Source of the DNA: Streptomyces griseorubiginosus | Lineage (GTDB): Bacteria; Actinomycetota; Actinomycetes; Streptomycetales; Streptomycetaceae | Direction of reading: 5' to 3' | Assembly (NCBI RefSeq): GCF_017614965.1 | Contig: NZ_WVUG01000018.1 | Span: forward strand, 1 to 57,828 | Length of the DNA stretch: 57,828 bases | Shown here: piece after piece, positions 40,399 through 49,607 of the stretch | Layout: every line of letters begins with the position of its first letter | How positions within the stretch are numbered: the stretch's first letter is position 1 | Translations under genes and position numbers: made by a program | The notes under the pieces: model-generated | Told to the model about the DNA's origin: nothing | Seen by the model: the letters and a program-made list of their open reading frames with translations, nothing else | The model's database searches: none

Positions 40399-41759
40399 CG
40401 TGCGTCCTCGGGCTTGGTCAGGTCGGCGGGAGCGGCGGACGGGGCGGAGGCCGGTGCGGCGTCCTGCGGCGCGGACGGCTGCGCGGCATCCGTCGGCTGG
40501 CCGGCGGAGGGCGCCGGACCCGCTGCCGAAGGCTGGGCGGGCGGCTGTGGTGGTGCCGGAGCGGTGGAGGCGGCCGGGGCCTGCTGCGGCGTCTGGGACG
40601 ACTGAGGCGTCGGCTGGGCATAGGGGTTGGCCTGGCCCGCCGCCGGGGCTCCTGGAGCGCCGTAGGGGCCGGCGGGGGGCTGTCCCGGACCGCCGTAAGG
40701 ACCCGGCATCGCGAACGGCCGGCCCCCGTGTCCCGGCGGGGGTGGGGCGTACCAGCCGGGCTGGCCCTGGCCGGGGACCGGGACCTGGACCGGGGGCTGG
40801 GCGCCGGGCGGGAGGGGCTGCATCAGGCCCTCCTTCTGGTCGATGGTCGAGCGGTAGTCGACGGCGCCCTGCGTCATCCGCATGTACGCCTCCTCCAGCG
40901 AGGCCTGATGCGGCGACAGCTCCCACAGCCGTACGTCGGCGTCGTGCGCGATGTCGCTGATGCGGGGGAGCGGCAGTCCCGTGATCCGGAGCGCGCCGTC
41001 CTGCTCCGGCAGCACGTGCCCGCCCGCCTCGGTCAGCGCGGACGTCAGCTTCTCGCGCAGCTGCGGCTCGGTGTCCGGCGTCCGCACCCGCGCGAAGTCG
41101 GCGGAGTTCGCGGAGATGAAGTCCTTCACGCTCATGTCGGCGAGCAGCTGCCCGCGCCCGATGACGATGAGGTGGTCGGCGGTCAGCGCCATCTCGCTCA
41201 TCAGGTGCGAGGAGACGAAGACCGTACGGCCCTCCGCGGCGAGCGCCTTCATCAGGTTGCGCACCCACAGGATGCCCTCGGGGTCGAGCCCGTTGACCGG
41301 CTCGTCGAAGAGCAGCACCTGCGGGTCGCCGAGCAGCGCGGCGGCGATGCCGAGCCGCTGCCCCATGCCGAGCGAGAAGCCCTTGGACCGCCGCTTCGCC
41401 ACGTCCTGCAGGCCGACCACGCCGAGCACCTCGTCGACCCGGCGGGCCGGGATGCCGGACAGCTGCGCGAGGCACAGCAGGTGGTTGCGGGCCGAGCGGC
41501 CGCCGTGCACGGCCTTGGCGTCCAGCAGCGCGCCCACCTGACGGGGGGCGTTCGGCAGCTTGGGGTACGGGTAGCCGCCGATCGTCACCTGCCCCGCCGT
41601 GGGGTTGTCCAGCCCGAGGATCATCCGCATCGTCGTCGACTTGCCGGAGCCGTTGGGCCCCAGGAAGCCGGTGACGGCCCCGGGCCGCACCTGGAAGGAC
41701 AGGTTGTACACAGCGGTCTTGTCGCCGTACCGCTTGGTCAGGCCGACAGCCTCGATCAT
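40395..41759 (-). CDS. ABC transporter ATPase with long Pro/Ala/Gln-rich tail (pair A)
   Basis: The first 300 residues are a standard ABC-2 exporter ATPase: Walker A GPNGSGKS with K40, signature FSLGMGQRLGIA, Walker B LLFDEPVNGLDPEG and the H-loop VSSHLMSEM. From about residue 310 to 454 there is a disordered tail of PPG, PYG, APQ and SAAP repeats that its paralogue in pair B lacks. The ATG at 41759 (MIEAVGLTKRYG) is chosen over a GTG at 41768. The tail may bind a partner or cluster the transporter. Confidence 0.9.
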   Translation of the reverse strand: MIEAVGLTKRYGDKTAVYNLSFQVRPGAVTGFLGPNGSGKSTTMRMILGLDNPTAGQVTIGGYPYPKLPNAPRQVGALLDAKAVHGGRSARNHLLCLAQLSGIPARRVDEVLGVVGLQDVAKRRSKGFSLGMGQRLGIAAALLGDPQVLLFDEPVNGLDPEGILWVRNLMKALAAEGRTVFVSSHLMSEMALTADHLIVIGRGQLLADMSVKDFISANSADFARVRTPDTEPQLREKLTSALTEAGGHVLPEQDGALRITGLPLPRISDIAHDADVRLWELSPHQASLEEAYMRMTQGAVDYRSTIDQKEGLMQPLPPGAQPPVQVPVPGQGQPGWYAPPPPGHGGRPFAMPGPYGGPGQPPAGPYGAPGAPAAGQANPYAQPTPQSSQTPQQAPAASTAPAPPQPPAQPSAAGPAPSAGQPTDAAQPSAPQDAAPASAPSAAPADLTKPEDAR

Positions 41760-41856
41760 GCTCCGCACCCATCGAAAGGTTCAGGACAGCGGGGCACACG
41801 CCCCCGTAAGGGTTAGGAGGATATCGAGGCGCTGACGGTTCCGCTCAAGAGGAAGT

Positions 41857-41885
41857 AAAAGGCCGGCCGCCGACCGGCCGCTTTC
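41857..41885 (-). terminator. Terminator of ABC pair B
   Basis: GGCCGG and CCGGCC form a short stem; on the minus strand the repeat is followed by CTTTTAC, and AAAG lies on the other side. It is 20 bases past the permease stop. Confidence 0.5.
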
Positions 41886-41905
41886 GGGCGTTCCGTCGCC
41901 CCGGC

Positions 41906-42676
41906 TCAGGCGTCCCGCCGCTTGAGCAGCACGTACCCGCCGGCGAGCGCGGCCACCACCCACAGCGCCATGATCCCGAGCCCGCCCCAGGGCCCGTACG
42001 GCGTGTCGTCGTCGATCCTCGGCACCACCTGCATGATCTTGCTGCCCGCCTGGTCGGGCAGGTACCGGCCGATCTTCTTGGTCGCCGACACGTTCCCCAG
42101 GATGTTGGAGATCAGGAAGAAGAACGGCATCAGGATGCCGAGGGACAGCATCGGCGAGCGCAGCATCGCCGCCACGCCCATCGAGAACACCGCGATCAGG
42201 GTCATGTAGATCCCGCCGCCGATCACCGCGCGCAGCACGTGCGGGTCGCCGATCGAGGCCCGGTGGGAGCCGAGCATCGCCTGACCGAGGAAGAAGGCGA
42301 CGAAGCTGGTGACCATGCCGACGGCCAGCGCGAGCCCGGTCGCCACCGCGATCTTGCTGAACAGGAAGGTGCCGCGCTGCGGCACCGCGGCCAGCGAGGT
42401 GCGGATCATGCCGGTGCTGTACTCGTTGGAGACGACCAGCACCCCGAACACGATCATCGCGAGCTGACCGAGGGTCATGCCGGCGAAGCTGATGAAGGTC
42501 GGGTCGAAGGAGAGCCGGTCCTTCGCGCTCATGTTGTCGAACTCGTTCTTCGACAGTGCCGAGATCAGCATGCCGAGGGCGACGGTGACGACCACCGCGA
42601 GGGAGAGCGTCCACACGGTCGAGGCCACCGACCGGATCTTGGTCCACTCGGACCGTACGACCTGGATCGCGGCCAT
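41906..42676 (-). CDS. ABC-2 type transporter permease (pair B)
   Basis: The 256 residues have six predicted membrane spans and the same opening as its paralogue (VVRSEWTKIRSVASTVWTL). It ends in YVLLKRRDA, close to the LLQKRDV end of the pair A permease. AGGAG precedes the ATG at 42676, and the ATPase stop lies just upstream, so the two are co-translated. Confidence 0.9.
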   Translation of the reverse strand: MAAIQVVRSEWTKIRSVASTVWTLSLAVVVTVALGMLISALSKNEFDNMSAKDRLSFDPTFISFAGMTLGQLAMIVFGVLVVSNEYSTGMIRTSLAAVPQRGTFLFSKIAVATGLALAVGMVTSFVAFFLGQAMLGSHRASIGDPHVLRAVIGGGIYMTLIAVFSMGVAAMLRSPMLSLGILMPFFFLISNILGNVSATKKIGRYLPDQAGSKIMQVVPRIDDDTPYGPWGGLGIMALWVVAALAGGYVLLKRRDA

Positions 42677-42678
42677 GC

Positions 42679-43635
42679 TCAGCTCCTGTTCCAGCCCTCG
42701 CCCCACGGCCGGGGCTGGTCGACGGGCGTGTCGGTGTGTGCGTGGTACTCGACCGACTCGGCGGTCAGCTGCATGAACGCCTCCTCCAGGGAGGCCTGCT
42801 GGGGGCTCAGCTCGTGCAGCACGATCTGGTGCTGCGCGGCCAGCTCCCCGATCTGCTCGGCCTTGCCGCCGTCCACCTCCAGCGCCCCGCTGCCGGCCTC
42901 GACGACCGTCACCCCCGCCTGGTGCAGCACGTCGAGCAACCGCTCGCGCTGTGGGGTGCGGACGCGGACGTACGACCGCGAGTTGCGGTCGATGAAGTCG
43001 GCCATGGACGTGTCGGCGAGCAGCCGCCCCTGCCCGATGACCACGAGGTGGTCGGCGGTCAGCGCCATCTCGCTCATCAGGTGGCTCGACACGAAGACCG
43101 TCCGCCCCTGCGCGGCGAGGGACTTCATGAGGTTGCGGATCCAGTGGATGCCCTCGGGGTCGAGCCCGTTGACCGGTTCGTCGAACATCAGGATCCGCGG
43201 ATCGCCCAGCAGCGCGCCCGCGATGCCGAGCCGCTGGCCCATGCCCAGCGAGAACCCCTTGGCCTTCTTCTTCGCGACCGCGGTGAGGCCCACGGTGTCC
43301 AGCACCTCGGCCACCCGGCTCTTCGGGATGCCGTTGCTCTGGGCGAGGCAGAGCAGGTGGTTGTAGGCGCTGCGGCCACCGTGCACGGCCTTGGCGTCCA
43401 GCAGGGCGCCGATGTACGTCAGCGGGTCCTTGAGGCGGTCGTAGTGCTTGCCGTCGATCCGTACGTCGCCCGCGGTCGGCCGGTCGAGACCCAGCATCAT
43501 CCGCATCGTCGTCGACTTGCCGGCGCCGTTGGGCCCGAGGAACCCGGTCACGATGCCGGGTCTGACGGTGAAGGTGAGGTTGTCGACCGCCACTTTCTCG
43601 CCGTACCGCTTGGTCAGCCCCTCGAGCTCGATCAT
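42679..43635 (-). CDS. ABC transporter ATPase (pair B)
   Basis: The 318-residue ATPase has Walker A GPNGAGKS, signature FSLGMGQRLGIA, Walker B LMFDEPVNGLDPEG and VSSHLMSEM. It is very similar to the pair A ATPase over its first 300 residues, indicating tandem duplication of a two-gene module. It ends soon after the ABC domain. Substrate unknown. Confidence 0.92.
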   Translation of the reverse strand: MIELEGLTKRYGEKVAVDNLTFTVRPGIVTGFLGPNGAGKSTTMRMMLGLDRPTAGDVRIDGKHYDRLKDPLTYIGALLDAKAVHGGRSAYNHLLCLAQSNGIPKSRVAEVLDTVGLTAVAKKKAKGFSLGMGQRLGIAGALLGDPRILMFDEPVNGLDPEGIHWIRNLMKSLAAQGRTVFVSSHLMSEMALTADHLVVIGQGRLLADTSMADFIDRNSRSYVRVRTPQRERLLDVLHQAGVTVVEAGSGALEVDGGKAEQIGELAAQHQIVLHELSPQQASLEEAFMQLTAESVEYHAHTDTPVDQPRPWGEGWNRS

Positions 43636-43724
43636 GCGGCCACGTTAGGACGCCGGTTGGGCGACTGCCACCCGGACGGGCAAACAGAGGGCGACGCCAC
43701 GGGCAACGTACGCCGACCACGCCA

Positions 43725-43762
43725 AGAGGCCCGCACCTTCGGGGGAGACGGTACGGGCCTCT
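43725..43762 (-). terminator. Terminator after filP
   Basis: AGAGGCCCG and CGGGCCTCT form a 9-base stem, extendable with looser pairs, 15 bases past the filP stop on the minus strand. Confidence 0.65.
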
Positions 43763-43776
43763 GAGCGTGCTGCTGA

Positions 43777-44712
43777 TTACCGGGACTGCTGCGCCGGGAC
43801 ACCGCGGGAGATCGGCTCGTCCTCGGCCGGCGAACCGGCGGCGGCCACGGCCGCACCGGTCAGCGTCGCGAGCATCTCGCGGACGTTCGTCAGCTGCGCG
43901 TTGATCGAGTCGCGGCGGTTGGTCAGTGCGGCCAGCTCACGCTCGGATTCCGAACGGATCCGGTCGGCCTTGGCGTTGGCGTCGGCCACGATGTCCTCGG
44001 CCTGGCGCTGAGCGGTCTCCACCGTCTGGCGGGCGCGGCGCTCGGCGTCGGTGCGCAGCTTCTCCGCCTCCAGGCGCAGCTGCTCGGCGCGGTGCTCGAT
44101 CTCCGCGAGACGCTTCTCGGCCTTCTGCTGACGCGAGGCCAGGTCGCGCTCGGACTGCTCGCGGCGCTTGGCCAGGTTCGTCTCGAAGTCGGCGGCGGCC
44201 TGCGCGGCCTTGGCGCGGGTCTCCTCGAAGAGGGCGTCCGCCTCCTCACGCTTGGACTGCGCGTCCTTCTGCGCCTCGGAACGCAGCTGCGAGGCGTCAC
44301 TCTTGGCCTTCTCGACGATCCGGACGCCCTCGTCCTCGGCCTTGGCCTTGCGCTCCGCCGCGAACGACTCCGCGTCGTTGCGGACCTGCTGGGCCGCAGA
44401 CTCGGCGAGCTCGCGGTGCTGCTCGGCCGCGCGCCGGGCCTCCTCGCGCAGATCCTTGGCCTCTTCCTCGGCGAGACGCAGGATCTTCTCGACACGCGCG
44501 CCGAGACCGGCGTACGACGGCTCCGCGTCGCTTACCTGGGCCTGGGCGTTCTGCGTCTCGAGGTGGAGCTCCTCGATGCGCTTTTCCAGAGCGGTGATGC
44601 GGGCGAGAGCGCTGTCACGGTCGGAGACGAGCTTGGAGATGCGTTCGTCCACCTGAGCGCGGTCGTACCCACGCCGCACAAGCTCGAAGCCGTAGGGGGA
44701 AGTGTCGCTCAT
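43777..44712 (-). CDS. filP: Cytoskeletal coiled-coil protein FilP
   Basis: FilP forms intermediate-filament-like structures that stiffen hyphae and gather near growing tips with DivIVA. The 311-residue product has a short N-terminal head (MSDTSPYGFELVRRGYDRAQ), then almost continuous heptad coiled coil from about residue 20 to 285, and a short flexible tail (EDEPISRGVPAQQ). Length and head match S. coelicolor FilP. It is transcribed on the same strand as scy, 192 bases downstream of it. Confidence 0.93.
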   Translation of the reverse strand: MSDTSPYGFELVRRGYDRAQVDERISKLVSDRDSALARITALEKRIEELHLETQNAQAQVSDAEPSYAGLGARVEKILRLAEEEAKDLREEARRAAEQHRELAESAAQQVRNDAESFAAERKAKAEDEGVRIVEKAKSDASQLRSEAQKDAQSKREEADALFEETRAKAAQAAADFETNLAKRREQSERDLASRQQKAEKRLAEIEHRAEQLRLEAEKLRTDAERRARQTVETAQRQAEDIVADANAKADRIRSESERELAALTNRRDSINAQLTNVREMLATLTGAAVAAAGSPAEDEPISRGVPAQQSR

Positions 44713-44904
44713 GGGGTTCCTGTCAAATGAGACCGGTGAGGTGATAGGGGGAATCCTAGGGGCCGAAGCGGTGTGTCATCGAGCGGATACGTGTTTGATC
44801 TGGAGAATGACACCCCTTTTGAGTGGCTAACCCCGGGACGGCTTGCCAAAAACTTGGTCAAAGGCCCCAGACCGCACCCGAATTGCTGTCGGTCAGCTGT
44901 CCGA

Positions 44905-47900
44905 CTAGCCGTCCGACGGCTTACCCGAACGAGGGGCGCCGACCGCCGCTCCCGCCTTGACGCCACCGTCCTTGCCCCCGGCGGGAGCCTCGAAGGACTC
45001 CAAGGCCTCCAGCACGTCCTGGACCCGGGAGATCTCGGCGTTGATGTCCTCGCGCCGGCGCACCAGGATCTCCAGCTCGCGCTTGCCCTCCTCGACCGTG
45101 GCCTTGGCCTCGCGGATCGCCTCGGCCTTCAGCTCCTCGGCCTCCCGCACGAGCGCCGCCTTCTTCTGCTCGGCCTCCTTCAGAAGGCCCTCGGCCTTCT
45201 TCACCGCGGCGATACGGACCTTGCCCGCCTCGGAGTTGGCCTCCGACACCAGCTCCTTGGCCTTCGCCTGCGCCTTGGCCAGCTGCTCCTCGGCGGCCTT
45301 GATGAGCGCGTCGCAGCGGTCGCCGGTCGACTTCATGGTCTCTGCGGCCTCGCGACGGGCCCGCTCGTGCAGCGCCTCGATCTCACCCGTGATGCGGTCG
45401 CGCAGCTCCTCCGCACGCTCGCGGATCTGGGTGGCGTCCCGACGCGCGCCGACCAGCAGCTCGTCCGCGTCCGTACGGGCCTGCTCCACCAGCGAGTTGC
45501 CCTCGACCGTCGCCTCGGAGACCAGCCGGTCGGCCTCCGTGCGGGCAGCGCCCACCATCGAGTCGGCCTGCGCCTCCGCGTCGGCGGTGGTCTTGTGGGC
45601 CTGCTGCTGTGCCTCCGTCAGCAGCTTGTCCGCCTCGGCCGTGGTCTCCGTGATGAGCGTGTCGACCTGCTCGGCCACGTCCTGGCGCCGCTTGTTCGCC
45701 TCCCTGCGCACCTCGTCGAGCGTCCGCTCGGCCTCCTCGCGCGCGGAGTTGACCAGCCGTTCGGCCTCCGCAGCCGCCTCGGACCTGACCCGCTCGGACT
45801 CGCCGCGGATCCGCTCGGCGTGCCGCTGGGCCGCGCCGACCGTCTCCGCGGCCTCGGCGCGCAGCCGCTCCGCTTCCCCGGTGGCGTCCGCGAGCAGGTT
45901 CTCCGCCTGGGCGACCGCCTCGGCCCGCACCCGCTCGGCCTCCGCGACCGTGTCGTTGCGCAGCCGGTCGGTGTCCCGGATCGTCTCCGTGGTGAGCCGC
46001 TCGGCCTCGTTGCGGGCCTCGGTGATCAGGGTGTCGGCCTGCGTCGCCGCGTCCGAGCGGATGCGGTTGGCGTCCTCCCGGGCATCCGCCCGGGTGCGCG
46101 CGGCCGCCTGCTCGGCCTCGGCGAGGGCGTCGGAAGCCTCCGTACGCACCCGCTGTGCGTGCTCCGCCGTCTCCGAGCGCAGCCGCTCCGCCTCCGCGAT
46201 CGCCTCGCCGACGGTCCGCTCGGCCAGCGCCTTCGCGGCGTCCGTCTCCTCGGCCGCCTCGCGCCGGATGCGGCCCGCGTCCTCGCTGGCCCGCTCCCGC
46301 TCGGCGTACGCGTCGGCGCGGACCCGGTCCGCCTCCTCCTGCGCCTCGCGGCGGGTGCGGTCGGCCGCGTGCTCGGCGGCGCTGCGCAGCCCGGTGATCT
46401 CCTCCTGGGCCTGCTCGTGCAGCCCGGCCACCGAGTCCCGTACCTGCTGGGCGTGCTGCTCGGCCGCCGACACCATCTCGTTCGCGCGCCGGTCGGCCTC
46501 CTCGACCAGCCGGACCGCCTCGGCCTGCGCCTCCTCGACCCGGTTGCGGGCGGAGGCCAGCAGCTCCTCGCTCTGCTCGCGGGCCCGCTCGCGCTCCTGG
46601 TCGGCCTCGGCCCGCGCGGCACCGAGGGTGTCCTCGGCCTCACGCCGGCGCCGGTTGGCCTCCTCCTGCGCGGCGGCCAGCGTCTCCGAGGCCTCCGCGC
46701 CCAGCCGCTCGGCCGCGGCCAGCGCCTCGGCCCGCATCCGGTCGGCCGCGTCCTGCGCCTCCGACTTCAGCCGCTCCGCCTCGGCCGCCGCCTCCGAACG
46801 CAGCCGTACGGCGATGGCCTCGCCCTCGGCACGCGAGGCGGACGCGTCCGACGCGGCCTCGTCCCGCAGGCGTTCGGCCTCCGCCTCGGCCTGCTGCTGC
46901 AGCGTCCGGATGCGCTCGGCGGCCTCGGCGCGCAGCCGCTCCGTCTCCTCGGCGGTCTCCCGGCGGATCCGGGACGCCTCCTCGCGGGCGTCGGTCAGCG
47001 CCTGCTCGGCGGCGGCGAGGCGCTCCTCGGCCTCCGTGTGCAGCCGCGTCAGCTCGTCGGCGGCCTCCGCCCGGCGGGCCTCTATCGCCCGCTCGGTCTC
47101 CTCGCGCAGCTCCAGCGCGGCCCGCTCGGCCTCGGCCTTGATGCCCTCGGCCTGCTCGACGACCTCCTCGCGGTGCCGCTCGGCCTCCTGGCGGGTGCGC
47201 TGCAGGGTCTCCTCGGCCTGCCGGCGCAGCGTGGTCGCCCGCTCGATGGCCTCCGTACGGACCTTCTCGCTGTCCGTGGTGGCCTTCTGACGCAGCTCGT
47301 CCGCGTCCTGCCGGGCCTTCGACAGCAGCTCCTCGGCGGTCTTGGCCGCCTCCTCGATCTGCGCCACGGCCTCCTTGCGGGCCTCCGCGCGGATCTTCTC
47401 GCCCTCCGCGACCGCATCGGCGCGCAGCTGCTCGGCCTCGCCGCGCAGCCGACGGGCCTCCTCCTGCAGCTCCACCGTCTTGGCGCGGTACTCCTTGGTG
47501 TCGTCCTTGGCGGCGCCCTTGAGCTGCTCGGCCAGGTCGTGCGCCTCGGCGCGCAGCCGGTCCGCCTCGGCCTCCGCCTCGGAACGGATCCGCTCGGCCT
47601 CCTCGGCGGCCGCCTTGGTGGTGTTCCGCGCATCCTCCTGCGCCCTGTTGAGGACGTCCTCGGCCGTCTTGGCCGCCTTGGACAGCTGGGTCGCGCTCTC
47701 CTCGGCGGTGATCGTGCGGGCCTTCTCGGCGGCCTCGGCGACGATCCGCTCGGCCTCGGCGCGGGCGTCCGCGACGGCCTGCTCGGCGTCCGCCTTGGTG
47801 GCCTCCGCCTCCTTGGTGGCCTCGCTGACCAGCCGGGCGACCTGCTCCTTCGCCGTGCGCGTGCGCTGCTCGTTGGCCGACTCGGCGCTCGCGAGGGCCT

Positions 47901-48783
47901 TCTCGGCCTGTGCGGTGGCCTCGGTGACCAGCTTGTCGGCCTCGGCCTGCGCCTTGCGCAGCGCCTCCTCGGCCTCCGCCATGCGCTGTTCGGCGGCCCG
48001 GCTCAGCTCCTGTGCCTGACGGCGGGCGCTGTCGGACTCGGTGGCGGTCGACGAGCGCAACTGCTCGGCGTGGTCGGTGGCCTCCTGGGCCTGCGTGGAG
48101 GCGGCGTTGAGCAGCCGCTCGGCGTCGGTGCGGGCCCGGCGCAGGATCTGCTCGGCCTCCGCGCGGGCCGCCTCCGCGTCGGTCTGCAGCCGCTCGCGGG
48201 CCTCCCGGGTCAGCCGCTCGGCCTCCGCGCGGGCGGCCGCCATGGCCTGCTCGGCCTCGGCACGGGACTCCTCCAGCAGCCGGCGCGCCTGCGCCTCCGT
48301 ACGGGCGCGCAGCTGCTCCGCCCACGCCACGTTCTCGTTGACGTGCGACTCGACGGTCTGCCGGCGCTCCGCGAGCTCCTGGTCCAGCTGCTGACGGCGG
48401 GTGACCGCCTCCTGGTGCAGCTCCGCCTGCAGCCGCGCGGCCTGCTCGGCGTGCTCCTGCAGGATGCGCTGGGTCTGCGCCCTCGCCTGGCTCAGCTCGC
48501 GCTCGGCGTCCTGGCGCAGCTGGTCGGCCTGGATCTGGGCGTTGCGCAGCAACTGCTCGGCCTGGTAGCCGAGGTCGCCGCCGCCGAAGTCGGGGCGGGA
48601 CATGATGGTGCGGCGCGCCTCGTGCAGCTTGGCGCGCAGCACCTCGACCTGGTAGCCGAGGTCCTCGGCGTGCTGGATCGCCTTCTCCCGCTCGGTCTTC
48701 AGCCGATCCATCTCGGCCTCGAACCGAGAGAGGTGGTCGACGTCAGCCGCCGGCTCTCGCTCCTGGCGTTCGTAGCCCCGCAC
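44905..48783 (-). CDS. scy: Polarity scaffold protein Scy
   Basis: Scy is a giant coiled-coil protein that organises the polar growth complex with DivIVA and FilP and sets new hyphal tips. The 1292 residues begin with a short heptad segment (HLSRFEAEMDRLKTEREK) followed by a very long coiled coil with a 51-residue period, rich in EAER, RAEA and AEQ. The tail (GVKAGAAVGAPRSGK) is short. The GTG at 48783 gives the known N-terminus MRGYERQEREPAADV. S. coelicolor Scy is slightly longer, so the repeat number may differ here. Confidence 0.95.
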   Translation of the reverse strand: MRGYERQEREPAADVDHLSRFEAEMDRLKTEREKAIQHAEDLGYQVEVLRAKLHEARRTIMSRPDFGGGDLGYQAEQLLRNAQIQADQLRQDAERELSQARAQTQRILQEHAEQAARLQAELHQEAVTRRQQLDQELAERRQTVESHVNENVAWAEQLRARTEAQARRLLEESRAEAEQAMAAARAEAERLTREARERLQTDAEAARAEAEQILRRARTDAERLLNAASTQAQEATDHAEQLRSSTATESDSARRQAQELSRAAEQRMAEAEEALRKAQAEADKLVTEATAQAEKALASAESANEQRTRTAKEQVARLVSEATKEAEATKADAEQAVADARAEAERIVAEAAEKARTITAEESATQLSKAAKTAEDVLNRAQEDARNTTKAAAEEAERIRSEAEAEADRLRAEAHDLAEQLKGAAKDDTKEYRAKTVELQEEARRLRGEAEQLRADAVAEGEKIRAEARKEAVAQIEEAAKTAEELLSKARQDADELRQKATTDSEKVRTEAIERATTLRRQAEETLQRTRQEAERHREEVVEQAEGIKAEAERAALELREETERAIEARRAEAADELTRLHTEAEERLAAAEQALTDAREEASRIRRETAEETERLRAEAAERIRTLQQQAEAEAERLRDEAASDASASRAEGEAIAVRLRSEAAAEAERLKSEAQDAADRMRAEALAAAERLGAEASETLAAAQEEANRRRREAEDTLGAARAEADQERERAREQSEELLASARNRVEEAQAEAVRLVEEADRRANEMVSAAEQHAQQVRDSVAGLHEQAQEEITGLRSAAEHAADRTRREAQEEADRVRADAYAERERASEDAGRIRREAAEETDAAKALAERTVGEAIAEAERLRSETAEHAQRVRTEASDALAEAEQAAARTRADAREDANRIRSDAATQADTLITEARNEAERLTTETIRDTDRLRNDTVAEAERVRAEAVAQAENLLADATGEAERLRAEAAETVGAAQRHAERIRGESERVRSEAAAEAERLVNSAREEAERTLDEVRREANKRRQDVAEQVDTLITETTAEADKLLTEAQQQAHKTTADAEAQADSMVGAARTEADRLVSEATVEGNSLVEQARTDADELLVGARRDATQIRERAEELRDRITGEIEALHERARREAAETMKSTGDRCDALIKAAEEQLAKAQAKAKELVSEANSEAGKVRIAAVKKAEGLLKEAEQKKAALVREAEELKAEAIREAKATVEEGKRELEILVRRREDINAEISRVQDVLEALESFEAPAGGKDGGVKAGAAVGAPRSGKPSDG

Positions 48784-49017
48784 TGCGCGGTCCCATCCGT
48801 CCCCTGGTCGCAGGTCTGCCCATACGAGCTCCGTCCTCCGCCGAACGGGGCCCCCGGGGAATGGTGTCAGATCAACGGCGGAGCATGGGCTGCTGCCCGA
48901 CGCTCGCCCCCCGAAACCCGGACCCCGGCGCGGCCCTCCCGTCCTGACGGAAGGACCCGGCCACCCCTCGCTTGGGGAGCGACCGCCCCCAACCCTACCG
49001 GCCCCTATGTACGAGGG

Positions 49018-49458
49018 TCAGTGCTCAGGTGACTCAACAGGCGCCGAAGTGACCAGTTCTGTCAGTACGCCATGGCAATCCTTGGGGTGCAGGAACGTGA
49101 TCCGTGACCCCATGGAGCCGCGTCGCGGCTCTTCGTACAGCACCCGGACGCCCTTGTCCTTGATGTCGGCGGCGTCCGCGTCCACGTCCGCGGTGCCGAA
49201 GGCGATGTGGTGGACACCCTCGCCGTTCTTGTCGAGCCACTTCGCGACGGTCGAGTCCGGCCGCGTCGGCTCGAGAAGCTGCAGGTAGGAGGCGCCGCCG
49301 TCGGAGGTCTCGTTGATCTTGAGCATGGCCTCGCGGACGCCCTGCTCCTCGTTGACCTCGGAGTGGAACACCTCGAAGCCGTATGTGGCCCGGTAGAACT
49401 CGACGGTCTTGTCGAGGTCGAAGCAGGCGATCCCGATGTGGTCGATTCGCGTCAGCAT
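49018..49458 (-). CDS. mce: Methylmalonyl-CoA epimerase
   Basis: This metal-dependent enzyme of the glyoxalase/VOC fold interconverts (R)- and (S)-methylmalonyl-CoA. The 146 residues have the paired beta-alpha modules with the metal-ligand candidates in IDHIGIACFDLD (first His), the central QLLEPTR glutamate and HHIAFGTADV. The ATG at 49458 was chosen over upstream frame. It is divergent from the thiolase gene and works with the MeaB-guarded mutase. Confidence 0.93.
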   Translation of the reverse strand: MLTRIDHIGIACFDLDKTVEFYRATYGFEVFHSEVNEEQGVREAMLKINETSDGGASYLQLLEPTRPDSTVAKWLDKNGEGVHHIAFGTADVDADAADIKDKGVRVLYEEPRRGSMGSRITFLHPKDCHGVLTELVTSAPVESPEH

Positions 49459-49607
49459 GTTTGTCAGTGCAGCGCGGTTCGGATGGTTACGCAACGTGCG
49501 CGCGATCACACCGACGGCCCGATGACGGCACGGAGTGCCACTCAGTACCTTTGAAGTAAACCCTCGTTCACTCCTCGGCAGTGCAGCCGGTAAGGGGATC
49601 GCAGCTC

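Noticed and set aside
44747..44777. GGGAAT before the filP start as a SigR site
   Set aside because: It points away from filP, and the expected GTT after 18 bases reads GTG.
44773..49032. A 1419-codon open frame on the plus strand opposite scy
   Set aside because: It mirrors the biased codons of the Scy coiled coil; its product is Leu/Gly/Arg repeats with no family features.
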